From JADJQU01 sp035490315 (GTDB taxonomy: Bacteria > Planctomycetota > UBA1135 > GCA-002686595), in the NCBI GenBank assembly GCA_035490315.1, contig DATHET010000051.1, positions 1 to 20,133 of the forward strand: a stretch of DNA of 20,133 nucleotides. The letters are read 5' to 3'. Below are positions 13,985 to 20,133 of this stretch, piece by piece. A program made the position numbers and the translations under genes. The notes under the pieces are model-generated. The model was not told where the DNA came from and ran no database searches. It worked only from the letters and a program-made list of their open reading frames with translations. The first letter of the stretch is position 1. Each line of letters begins with the position of its first letter.

Positions 13985-14800
13985 GTGAGTCGCGGCTTCA
14001 TCATTCCGATCGGCGGTGGAATCGACAAAGTGCAGGATCCGCAGATCCTGCGCCGCTTCGTGAAGCTCTGCGGCGGCAAGCAGGCGCGCCTGGCGGTCAT
14101 CCCCACCGCGAGCACGGAAACTTCGACGGGCAAGAATTACGAGGACCTGTTCCTCGATCTCGGCGTGAAACGCGCCGTGGTCCTGCCCTTCGATTCGCGA
14201 CTCGATTGCGCGCGCGACGACTGGCTCGCGATGCTCGAGGAATGCGACGGCGTGTTCCTGACTGGCGGCAATCAATTGCGCTTGTCGACGACGCTCGGCG
14301 GAACGCGCGTGGCGAAGATCCTGCGCGAGCGCAACCTCTCCGGCATGCACGTCGCGGGAACTTCCGCGGGAGCGGCTTTCCTGTGCGAGCACATGATCGC
14401 TTACGGCGACGAAGGCGCGACGCCGCGGCATTCGATGGTGACCCTGGCTCCGGGTCTCGGGCTGACCAATCGGATCATCGTCGACCAGCACTTCCGCCAG
14501 CGCGATCGCCTCGGACGCCTGCTCACCGCGCTCGCCTACAATCCCTTCGCTCTCGGCGTGGGACTCGATGAGGACACGGCCGTGTTCATCGGTCCCGACG
14601 AGAGCCTCGAGGTGGTGGGCTCGGGCGGCGTGACCATCATCGATCCCAGCGACGTGGAATTCTCCTCGATGCACCAGGTGGAGAAATCGCAACCCGTCAG
14701 CTTGATCGGCGTGCGATTGCACGTCCTCGTGCGCGGCGGCCGCTTCAACCTGCACACGCGCCAGGCCACGCCTTCCGCGGCGGCTTCCGACAAGCAGTAG
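13985..14800 (+). CDS. cphB: Cyanophycinase
   Basis: A 271-residue serine exopeptidase of family S51. It opens with GFIIPIGGGIDK and shows ARLAVIPTAS, FLTGGNQLR and the nucleophile elbow AGTSAGAAF with catalytic Ser127, then the DQHFRQRDRLGRLL and LGVGLDEDTA stretches typical of CphB. Length matches the cytosolic (intracellular) form and there is no signal peptide, so it should act on the cell's own granules rather than on outside polymer. It removes beta-Asp-Arg dipeptides from the chain end. It lies between iadA (22 bp before) and cphA (2 bp after), and that tight coupling puts synthesis and breakdown on one transcript. The last 12 or so residues are Ala/Ser-rich and poorly conserved. Confidence 0.95.
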   Translation: MSRGFIIPIGGGIDKVQDPQILRRFVKLCGGKQARLAVIPTASTETSTGKNYEDLFLDLGVKRAVVLPFDSRLDCARDDWLAMLEECDGVFLTGGNQLRLSTTLGGTRVAKILRERNLSGMHVAGTSAGAAFLCEHMIAYGDEGATPRHSMVTLAPGLGLTNRIIVDQHFRQRDRLGRLLTALAYNPFALGVGLDEDTAVFIGPDESLEVVGSGGVTIIDPSDVEFSSMHQVEKSQPVSLIGVRLHVLVRGGRFNLHTRQATPSAAASDKQ

Positions 14801-14802
14801 CC

Positions 14803-17583
14803 ATGAGAATTCTCGCGACGTCGGTCTATCTCGGGCCGAGTCTCTACGCGCATTTTCCCGTCATCCGCCAGACGGTCGATCTCGGTCCGCTCGAGGACTG
14901 GCCGACCGCGCGCCTGGGAGCCGAATTCGAGAAGGCTCTGCTCGAAGCTTTGCCAGGGCTAGCCGAGCACGGTTGCTCTTACGGCGAGCCCGGCGGATTC
15001 CTGCGGCGCATGCGCGAGGACCAGGGCACCTGGCTCGGCCACGTCTTCGAGCACGTGACCATCGAGTTGCAGAACGTCGCCGGGGCCCATGTGACTTTCG
15101 GCCGCACGCGCGGGACGGGCGAGGTCGGCCAGTACCACGTCGTGTTCCAGTACGAGCAGCAGGAAGTCGGCCTCGAAGCCGCGAACCTCGCGCTGCGCCT
15201 CTTGCACTCGCTGGTGCCCGTCGAGTTGCGCCCAGCCGATTCCAACGTCGCCAGCTTCGATTTCGGGGCGGAGCGCGACGCGTTCATCCGCTACGCGCAA
15301 CGCCGCGCCCTCGGGCCCTCGACGGCTTCGTTGGTGCGCGCCGCGGAAGAGCGCGACATACCCTGGCTGCGGCTCAACAAGCACTCCTTGATCCAGTTCG
15401 GCCACGGCAAGTACCAGCGCCGAATCCAGGCCACGATCACCAGCGAGACGCGCCACATCGCGGTCGAGATCGCCTCCGACAAGGAAGAGACCAACCGCAT
15501 CCTGGCCGATCTCGGCCTGCCCGTGCCGCGCCAGGCCCTGGTCTACTCCGAAAGCGAAGCCGCTACGGCCGCCGCGCGGCTGGGATTTCCGGTGGTGGTC
15601 AAGCCGCTCGACGCCAACCACGGCCGCGGCGTTTCCATCGGCATGCGCAGCGGCGAGGACGTGCGCGCGGCCTTCGCCGTGGCTCGCGAGCATTCGCGCG
15701 CGGTGATCGTCGAGCAGTTCATCGAAGGCTTCGACCACCGCATGCTGGTCGTCAACGGTGAATTGATCGCGGCCGCCAAGCGCATGCCCGGCCACGTGGT
15801 CGGCGACGGCCTGCACACGGTCGAGCAGCTGGTCGAGATCGCCAATCAGGATCCGCGCCGCGGAGTCGGCCACGAGAAAGTCTTGACGCGCCTGGAGTTC
15901 GACCACCAGGCCGAGCAGATCCTGACCAAGGCCGGCCTCTCGAGGACCAGCGTCCCCGAGGTGGCGCAGATCGTCTTCCTGCGCGCGACAGGCAATCTTT
16001 CGACCGGCGGAACTTCGATCGACGTCACCGACATCGTCCATCCCGACAACGTCGAGATGGCCGTGCGCGCCGCCAGGGCCGTGGGACTCGACGTCGCGGG
16101 CATCGATTTCCTCTCGACCGACATCTCGGAATCCTACAGCGCGACCCGCGGAGCGATCTGCGAAGTCAACGCGGCTCCGGGCTTCCGCATGCACGTGGCG
16201 CCGAGCGAGGGCAAGCCGCGCGACGTCGCGGGCCCGGTGATGGACATGCTCTTCCCGCCGGGCACGCCGAGCCGCATCCCGATCGCAGCGATCACCGGCA
16301 CCAACGGCAAGACCACGACCACGCGCATGCTGGCGCACATCTTCAAGCTCGCCGGCCACCACGTGGGACTCGCGACCACCGACGGCGTGTACATCGACGG
16401 GCACTTGACCGTCGAAGGCGACATGACCGGGCCGACCAGCGCGCGCATGGTGCTGCGCGATCCCTCGGTCGACGTCGCCGTCCTGGAAACCGCGCGCGGA
16501 GGACTGCTGCGCAGCGGCATGGGCTACCGCAAGTGCAACGTCGGCGCGGTGATCAACGTGCAATCCGACCACCTCGGCCTGCGCGGCGTGTCGACCCTCG
16601 ACGAGCTGGCGGAAGTGAAGCGCATCGTGGTCGAGGTCGCCAAGGACACGGCGGTGCTCAACGCCGACGACGAGCGCTGCCTGCGCATGGCCGACTACAC
16701 CCAGGCGAAGCATCTGTGCTACGTCACGATGAATTCGCAGAACGCGCTGGTGAAGGAGCACATCATCGCCGGCGGCCGCGCCGTGGTGCTCGAGCAGGGC
16801 ATCAACGGCCACATGATCACGATCTACGACCACGGCGCTCACATCCCGTTGCTGTGGACCCACCTCGTGCCCGCGACGCTCGACGGGCGCGCGCTGCACA
16901 ACGTCCAGAACGCGATGTTCGCCGCGGCCATGGCCTTTTCCATGAGCGTCAAGCTCGAGGACATCCGCCACGGCCTGCGCACCTTCGACACGACCTTCTT
17001 CCAGGCGCCGGGGCGCATGAACGTGTTCGACGAGCACCCTTTCAAGGTGATCCTCGATTACGGGCACAACCCGGCGGCGGTCGAGGCGATGGTCCGCCTC
17101 GTCGAGCGACTCGAGCCCAAGGGGCGCAAGCTTTTGGTGCTCGCCGCGCCCGGCGATCGCCGCGACGAGGACATCCGCGAGATCGCGCGCATCACCGCCG
17201 GTCATTTCGACCACACGGTCTGCCGCAGAGACGACGGCCTGCGCGGCCGCGCGAGCGACGAAGTGCCCAAGATGCTCGCCGAGGCCTTGTTCGCGCACGG
17301 CGTGCAGAAGAGCAAGGTCACGCTGATCCCCGACGAGCAGGAAGCGGTCAGCGCCGTGCTCGCCATGGCTCGTCCGCGCGACCTGGTCTTGATCTTCGGC
17401 GATTCGATCAAGCGCACCTGGCGCCAGATCACGAGCTTCCGCCCCGACGTGAGCCACGCCCGCCAGGAAACGCCCCAGCCCGTGCGCATCGAGCCCGGCG
17501 AGATCCCCGAGCTGAGCTTCGGTGGCGATGCCCTGCTGCGCGACGAGCGCGGCGTGCGCCTGGCGCGCGAGATCGACGACTGA
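14803..17583 (+). CDS. cphA: Cyanophycin synthetase
   Basis: A 926-residue enzyme with the full CphA architecture: an N-domain (1-about 160), ATP-grasp (about 190-480; KHSLIQFGHGKYQ near 193-205, VVKPLDANHGRG, CEVNAAPGFRMHV) and a Mur-ligase domain (P-loop GTNGKTT at 499-505 with Lys503, LETARGGLLRSGMGY, QSDHLG, PGRMNVFD, DYGHNPAA). The ATP-grasp part adds Asp to the backbone C-terminus and the Mur part joins Arg to its side chain. It is about 50 residues longer than cyanobacterial enzymes, mainly through a C-terminal tail after about 885. The N-domain carries His80-x-x-Glu83-His84 and Glu88, a metal-hydrolase-like pattern that may be the primer-making site reported in some CphA proteins. The start follows the cphB stop by 2 bp; translation is probably coupled. 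Confidence 0.96.
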   Translation: MRILATSVYLGPSLYAHFPVIRQTVDLGPLEDWPTARLGAEFEKALLEALPGLAEHGCSYGEPGGFLRRMREDQGTWLGHVFEHVTIELQNVAGAHVTFGRTRGTGEVGQYHVVFQYEQQEVGLEAANLALRLLHSLVPVELRPADSNVASFDFGAERDAFIRYAQRRALGPSTASLVRAAEERDIPWLRLNKHSLIQFGHGKYQRRIQATITSETRHIAVEIASDKEETNRILADLGLPVPRQALVYSESEAATAAARLGFPVVVKPLDANHGRGVSIGMRSGEDVRAAFAVAREHSRAVIVEQFIEGFDHRMLVVNGELIAAAKRMPGHVVGDGLHTVEQLVEIANQDPRRGVGHEKVLTRLEFDHQAEQILTKAGLSRTSVPEVAQIVFLRATGNLSTGGTSIDVTDIVHPDNVEMAVRAARAVGLDVAGIDFLSTDISESYSATRGAICEVNAAPGFRMHVAPSEGKPRDVAGPVMDMLFPPGTPSRIPIAAITGTNGKTTTTRMLAHIFKLAGHHVGLATTDGVYIDGHLTVEGDMTGPTSARMVLRDPSVDVAVLETARGGLLRSGMGYRKCNVGAVINVQSDHLGLRGVSTLDELAEVKRIVVEVAKDTAVLNADDERCLRMADYTQAKHLCYVTMNSQNALVKEHIIAGGRAVVLEQGINGHMITIYDHGAHIPLLWTHLVPATLDGRALHNVQNAMFAAAMAFSMSVKLEDIRHGLRTFDTTFFQAPGRMNVFDEHPFKVILDYGHNPAAVEAMVRLVERLEPKGRKLLVLAAPGDRRDEDIREIARITAGHFDHTVCRRDDGLRGRASDEVPKMLAEALFAHGVQKSKVTLIPDEQEAVSAVLAMARPRDLVLIFGDSIKRTWRQITSFRPDVSHARQETPQPVRIEPGEIPELSFGGDALLRDERGVRLAREIDD

Positions 17584-17587
17584 GCTG

Positions 17588-19312
17588 ATGGAAGTTCGCG
17601 ATTCGCGGCGTGTTCCCGGCCTTTCGGTGATCTGGGACGCTCCCTCGGCGGTGCTCGACGTCGCCATCGAAGCCGGGCTCGTCGGGCCGCTGGTCCAGGC
17701 CTGGGAAGCTGCCGCGCGAACGGTTCTGCGCGCCCTCGAATGGCCGGAAGACCTGGCTTCGCGCCGCCATCTTGGAGGCGTGAGCCTGGCCCTGGCCGCG
17801 CCGCTCGATTCGCTGCTCAGCGCGACCGACGTCAACGAGTGGGCTTGCGAACAGGCTCGCGCGAGCCTCGAGAGTGTGCCGGCAAGATCCCTCGCTCAGG
17901 CCTTGCCGGAATTGCGCCGCAGGATCGCGCGCGAGAAGCGCCGCCACAAGGGCCTGGTGCGCGTCGCCGACGCAGCCGCCGAGCACGGCGTCAGCCTGTT
18001 CACGGACGACGATTGCACCTCGGTCGGGATGGGCCGTCACTCGCTTTCCTTCGCCACCGCGGCCCTGCCGGCGGTGCGCTCGATCGACTGGCCGCCCGTG
18101 CGCGACATCCCAGTCGCGCTGGTCACGGGCACCAACGGAAAATCGACCAGCGTGCGGATGGTGGGGGCGATGATCGCGGCCGCGGGGCTGACGCCCGGCA
18201 TGTCGACCACCGATTGGGTGCGGGTCGGCGCGGACACGCTCGATCACGGCGATTACGCCGGGTCCTCGGGCGCGCGGATGGTCTTGCGCGACCAGCGCGT
18301 CGACGCCGCGGTGCTCGAATGCGCGCGCGGCGGCATCTCGCGTCGCGGGTTGAGCGTGCGCCGCGCTCGAGCGGCCTTGATCACCAACGTCGCGGCCGAT
18401 CACCTCGGTGAATGGGGCGTCCACGATCTCGAAGCGTTGACCGACGTGAAATTCGTGGTAGCGCGGGCCTTGGTTCCCGGCGGCGCGCTGGTGCTCAATG
18501 CCGACGATGCGATGCTCGTGAAGCGCGCGGCGAGCCTCCGGCCGGAGAACCTGGTGTGGTTCACGCGCGAGGCCGATCATCCGCTGGTCCGCGAGCACTT
18601 CGCCCGCGGCGGCGCTGCCGCTGTGCTCGACCAGGGCGCGCTCTGGTACCTCGCTTCGCGCGAGCGGCGGCGCCTCGCCTCGGTCGACGAGTTGCCTTTC
18701 CTGTTCGGCGGAGCCGCTCTGCACAACGTCTCGAATTCCCTGGGCGCCATCGCGACTGGCTTCGCGCTGGGTCTGGACGAGCAGGCGGTGCGCCGCGGCC
18801 TGGGCAGCTTCTCGAGCGACACCGAGGACAACCCCGGACGCCTCAACGAATTCGAATTCGGCGGAGTGCGCGCTCTGTGCGACTTTGCCCACAATCCGCA
18901 CGGGATGAGCGCTCTGGTGGCGATGATCCGCGCGCTGGAGGCCAAGCGGCGCCTGGTGATCCTCGGACAGGCCGGCGATCGCGACGATGCATCGATTCGC
19001 GAGCTCGTGCGCCTGACGCTCGAGGCGCGGCCGGAGCGCATCGTGATCAAGGAAATGCCCGAGCACCTGCGCGGCCGCGCGCCGGGAGCCGTGGTCGGGG
19101 TGATCGCGGACGAGCTCGAGCGTCTGGGCTATCCGAAGAGCTGCGTGGAGATCGCGGACAACGAAATGGACGCAGTGCGCAGATCACTGCTCTGGGCCAG
19201 ACCCGGCGACGTCCTGCTGCTGCTCCTGCACGCGCAGCGCAATCAAGTCCTCCAGTGGCTCGAGCGCGTCAAGCAGGCGGGATGGAAACCGGGACTGCCC
19301 TTGCCCGATTGA
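17588..19312 (+). CDS. CphA-related Mur ligase lacking the ATP-grasp domain
   Basis: A 574-residue protein, 4 bp after cphA. Residues about 172-560 form a Mur-ligase domain very like that of CphA: IPVALVTGTNGKST (Lys185), LECARGGISRRGL, NVAADHLGEWG, GAALHNVSN, PGRLNEFEF and DFAHNPHG. The first 170 residues are not an ATP-grasp. Residues about 125-156 (DAAAEHGVSLF through VGMGRHSLSF) resemble the stretch just before the ATP-grasp body in CphA (RAAEERDIPWL through FGHGKYQ), and the P-loop follows 35 residues later instead of 300. It therefore looks like a CphA relative from which about 265 residues have been lost. It should ligate an amino acid to a carboxylate using ATP; substrate and product are unknown. 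It is not CphA2, which keeps an ATP-grasp domain. It could assist side-chain loading, act on dipeptides, or make a related product. Confidence 0.85.
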   Translation: MEVRDSRRVPGLSVIWDAPSAVLDVAIEAGLVGPLVQAWEAAARTVLRALEWPEDLASRRHLGGVSLALAAPLDSLLSATDVNEWACEQARASLESVPARSLAQALPELRRRIAREKRRHKGLVRVADAAAEHGVSLFTDDDCTSVGMGRHSLSFATAALPAVRSIDWPPVRDIPVALVTGTNGKSTSVRMVGAMIAAAGLTPGMSTTDWVRVGADTLDHGDYAGSSGARMVLRDQRVDAAVLECARGGISRRGLSVRRARAALITNVAADHLGEWGVHDLEALTDVKFVVARALVPGGALVLNADDAMLVKRAASLRPENLVWFTREADHPLVREHFARGGAAAVLDQGALWYLASRERRRLASVDELPFLFGGAALHNVSNSLGAIATGFALGLDEQAVRRGLGSFSSDTEDNPGRLNEFEFGGVRALCDFAHNPHGMSALVAMIRALEAKRRLVILGQAGDRDDASIRELVRLTLEARPERIVIKEMPEHLRGRAPGAVVGVIADELERLGYPKSCVEIADNEMDAVRRSLLWARPGDVLLLLLHAQRNQVLQWLERVKQAGWKPGLPLPD

Positions 19313-19335
19313 GACGGCGTCCCGGAACTCAGGCG

Positions 19336-19390
19336 GATGCAAAAAGCATCAAGGCCGGTCCCGCGGAGAATTCCGCGGAGGCCGGCCTTG
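19336..19390. terminator. Strong hairpin, probably a bidirectional terminator
   Basis: CAAGGCCGG (19350-19358) pairs with CCGGCCTTG (19382-19390), and inside it CCGCGG (19361-19366) pairs with CCGCGG (19373-19378) around an AGAATT loop. This gives about 17 base pairs with a single bulge. On the minus strand the hairpin is followed by GATGCTTTTTGC, a T-tract, so it should end the minus-strand gene at 19437 well. On the plus strand it closes the cyanophycin run without a T-tract. The A-run also sits in a small palindrome, GATGC-AAAAA-GCATC (19336-19350). Confidence 0.7.
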
Positions 19391-19436
19391 CTCGTTCAGG
19401 TCGCGTCTCGAGCCCGATCGACGGCTCGAGGAAGTA

Positions 19437-19838
19437 TCAGCGGACGTGATACTTCGTGCCGCGGCGCTGGCCGGTCGTCTTGAGCTTCTTGGACGCCATC
19501 AGTTTTCCGATCGGCAGCGTCAAGTCCTTCGATTTGAGGTTGAAGGCCTTGGCCATGCCCGTGACATTGGCGCCCGGATTCTTTTTGACGTGCTCCAAGA
19601 TGCGCGCCGCCATCGAGTCGACCTGCTCGCTGGTGCGCTTGCCGCGTTTCGCGCGACCGCCCTTGGCAGCCGTCGGCGCGGCATTCTTCGAATCCACGGG
19701 ACGACCGCGACGAGCTCCGGCGCTGCCGCCGAGAGCGTCGGCGACGGCTTGCATCGCGGAGGTCCGGACAAGCTCGCTCACTTCACGGACGAATGCCTGA
19801 ACGCGAGCCTCGATCTGTTGCTGGATATTGTTGGCCAT
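19437..19838 (-). CDS. Small basic protein with AT-hook-like core and winged-helix C-terminus
   Basis: A 133-residue, Lys/Arg-rich protein. Residues 1-36 form an amphipathic helix (MANNIQQQIEARVQAFV and on), probably for oligomerisation. Residues 42-66 are a basic flexible linker with RRGRP (43-47), the core of an AT-hook. Residues 70-133 read as a winged helix: SMAARILEHVKKNP, a helix-turn-helix around NVTGMAKAFNLKSKDL, then a wing with TTGQRRGTKYHV. It should bind DNA, as a chromatin-like or local regulatory protein. The Met at 19838 was chosen over the one at 19892 because the conserved helix starts there and a -10-like box lies 6 bases before it. It converges on the cyanophycin run with a shared terminator between them. 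I cannot name the family; similar small proteins are common in GC-rich myxobacteria, as far as I recall. Confidence 0.82.
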   Translation of the reverse strand: MANNIQQQIEARVQAFVREVSELVRTSAMQAVADALGGSAGARRGRPVDSKNAAPTAAKGGRAKRGKRTSEQVDSMAARILEHVKKNPGANVTGMAKAFNLKSKDLTLPIGKLMASKKLKTTGQRRGTKYHVR

Positions 19839-19844
19839 GTCGGG

Positions 19845-19874
19845 ATTATGGCGTTTGCGGAGGTTTATCTGCAA
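19845..19874 (-). promoter_or_regulatory. Promoter giving a possibly leaderless mRNA for the minus-strand gene
   Basis: On the minus strand TTGCAG (19874-19869) is followed after 18 bases by CATAAT (19850-19845), a 5 of 6 match to the -10 consensus. Only six bases (CCCGAC) separate it from ATG 19838, so transcription would begin at or next to the A of the start codon. No Shine-Dalgarno is present. The wider gap 19875-20011 is the most AT-rich stretch in this part of the window and holds no gene that I can see. Confidence 0.4.
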
Positions 19875-20011
19875 GCGCCTGATTTGCTTCATCCATTCAA
19901 CAAACCAGCTTGAAGCTGCATATCAGCAAAAGTGCGGATTGCAACCTTGTAACATCAGGGGATAAGCCCCACCCCGTGTAAGTGTTTTCCCCGGCGGGAA
20001 TCCAATCGGGG

Positions 20012-20133
20012 TCAGCGCCCGCCGCCCGACCTTCTCGATCGTCCGCGGCCCGCCGAATTGGAATAGGCGTTGCCCTTGGGCTTGCGCGCGCCGTGGCCTT
20101 GTCGGGAGGGGACGGGGCTCCTCTGCGGAGCGA
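20012..20133 (-). CDS. C-terminal tail of an RG-rich protein (5' part beyond the window)
   Basis: Reading the minus strand inward from base 20131 gives 39 codons, then TGA at 20014-20012. The peptide is low-complexity and basic, with GARKPKGNAY, SNSAGRGRSRR and a final SGGGR. Such Arg/Gly/Ser-rich tails are typical of DEAD-box RNA helicases and other RNA-binding proteins; helicase tails often look just like this. No folded domain is visible, so the identity is a guess. The other minus-strand frames here are also open, but they give less natural peptides and lack a stop at this place. Confidence 0.5.
   Translation of the reverse strand, partial: APQRSPVPSRQGHGARKPKGNAYSNSAGRGRSRRSGGGR

Noticed and set aside
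14959..17835. 958-codon open frame antisense to cphA
   Set aside because: Complement of a well-conserved CphA with codon bias on the plus strand. The His/Asp/Val/Arg-rich product has no motif and spans the cphA/Mur gene border.
19446..19913. Plus-strand open frame of 155 codons opposite the small DNA-binding protein
   Set aside because: The minus-strand product has a coherent helix, linker and winged-helix layout and its own promoter; the plus-strand peptide has none.

Overview
This GC-rich window (strong G/C third-position bias, short gaps between genes, few AT-rich stretches) comes from a free-living bacterium with large signalling proteins and a cyanophycin-type nitrogen store. A poly-HAMP hybrid kinase, a MinD/ParA pair and a small AT-hook/winged-helix protein would all fit a myxobacterium-like or planctomycete-like lineage. 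That placement is an impression, not a proof: there is no rRNA or other marker gene here. I see no tRNA, rRNA, CRISPR array, insertion sequence or phage gene.

Layout. (1) 1-6469, plus strand: two large hybrid sensor kinases 11 bp apart. The first enters the window already inside a chain of 92-residue HAMP repeats (exact 276-bp period) and carries GAF, kinase and three receiver domains. The second is REC-coiled coil-PAS-kinase-REC. (2) 6599-9156, plus strand: a three-gene set with two 25-bp gaps, encoding a MinD/FlhG-like ATPase, a ParA/Soj-like ATPase and an unknown protein with helix-hairpin-helix-like ends. (3) 9333-10520: an exported protein of unknown function. (4) 10588-19312, plus strand: six closely spaced genes encoding a class I aminotransferase, a divergent uracil phosphoribosyltransferase, an isoaspartyl dipeptidase (IadA), cyanophycinase (CphB), cyanophycin synthetase (CphA) and a second Mur-ligase protein related to CphA but without its ATP-grasp domain. 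A strong hairpin at 19350-19390 closes the run. (5) 19437-20133, minus strand: a small DNA-binding protein, possibly made from a leaderless mRNA, and the RG-rich C-terminal tail of a protein that continues out of the window.

How the genes fit together. Region 4 contains both halves of a cyanophycin cycle. CphA polymerises Asp and Arg, CphB cuts the polymer to beta-Asp-Arg dipeptides, and IadA splits these to Asp and Arg. The aminotransferase could then move Asp nitrogen into central metabolism (inference). The roles of the Mur-only CphA relative and of the unusual UPRT are open, and they are the most interesting points in the window. The two kinases of region 1 are probably co-expressed and between them hold five receiver domains, so they may act in one multistep phosphorelay; neither contains a visible Hpt domain.
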